Assembly (NCBI GenBank): GCA_937141995.1
Contig: CAKZQX010000839.1
Span: forward strand, 1 to 7,481
Direction of reading: 5' to 3'
From: an uncultured Chloroflexaceae bacterium
GTDB taxonomy: Bacteria > Chloroflexota > Chloroflexia > Chloroflexales > Chloroflexaceae
DNA: 7,481 bases
This document shows, one piece after another, positions 7,455 to 7,481 of the stretch. The first letter of the stretch is position 1, and every line of letters begins with the position of its first letter. A program made the translations under genes and the position numbers. The notes under the pieces are model-generated. The model was not told where the DNA came from. It saw only the letters and a program-made list of their open reading frames with translations, and searched no databases.

Positions 7455-7481
7455 ACCTGTGCGGTAGCATGACAAACCGGG

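Overview
The window looks like chromosomal DNA from a filamentous Chloroflexi bacterium (Roseiflexus/Chloroflexus-like). This is an inference from three things: the GC-rich coding sequence, a secreted-protein C-terminus ending FYLPLIVR of a kind I associate with exported proteins of that group, and the gene content. I could not run a search to confirm it.

Left part (1-2840, + strand) is an exported-protein locus in decay. It starts with the last 60 codons of a probable surface or secreted protein (3-185). Next comes a Tat-exported multicopper oxidase pseudogene (427-1670), broken by an in-frame TAG, a 173-bp inverted-repeat element and loss of its C-terminal domain. A Tat-exported PhoX/DUF839-type phosphatase pseudogene follows (1850-2839), with at least four frame changes, an internal deletion and an in-frame TGA. 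An AT-rich spacer (about 1671-1834) separates the two wrecks.

Right part (2923-7200, - strand) is intact. It holds a full-length aconitase A (2978-5785) with its own extended -10 promoter, a leader of about 180 nt with inverted repeats, and a convincing intrinsic terminator. Upstream lies a complete PF04672-type S-adenosylmethionine-dependent methyltransferase (6169-6993), also with its own promoter and a long leader rich in palindromes. The 383 bp between the two genes carry a terminator-like hairpin and three related segments at 26- and 54-bp offsets. I see two separate transcription units, not an operon, and no evident metabolic link between them.

The most unusual structure is a pair of short non-autonomous elements (MITE-like, about 175 bp) in opposite orientation, one inside the multicopper oxidase and one at the right edge of the window. 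They have matching ends (GAGnCTGTCTGAAA) and a large internal hairpin. The flanks are about 90% identical by eye, yet the 13-nt hairpin loop is in the opposite orientation relative to the flanks in the two copies, as if the hairpin tip had flipped. I found no clearly new multi-gene system; the novelty is in the repeat element and the two structured leaders.
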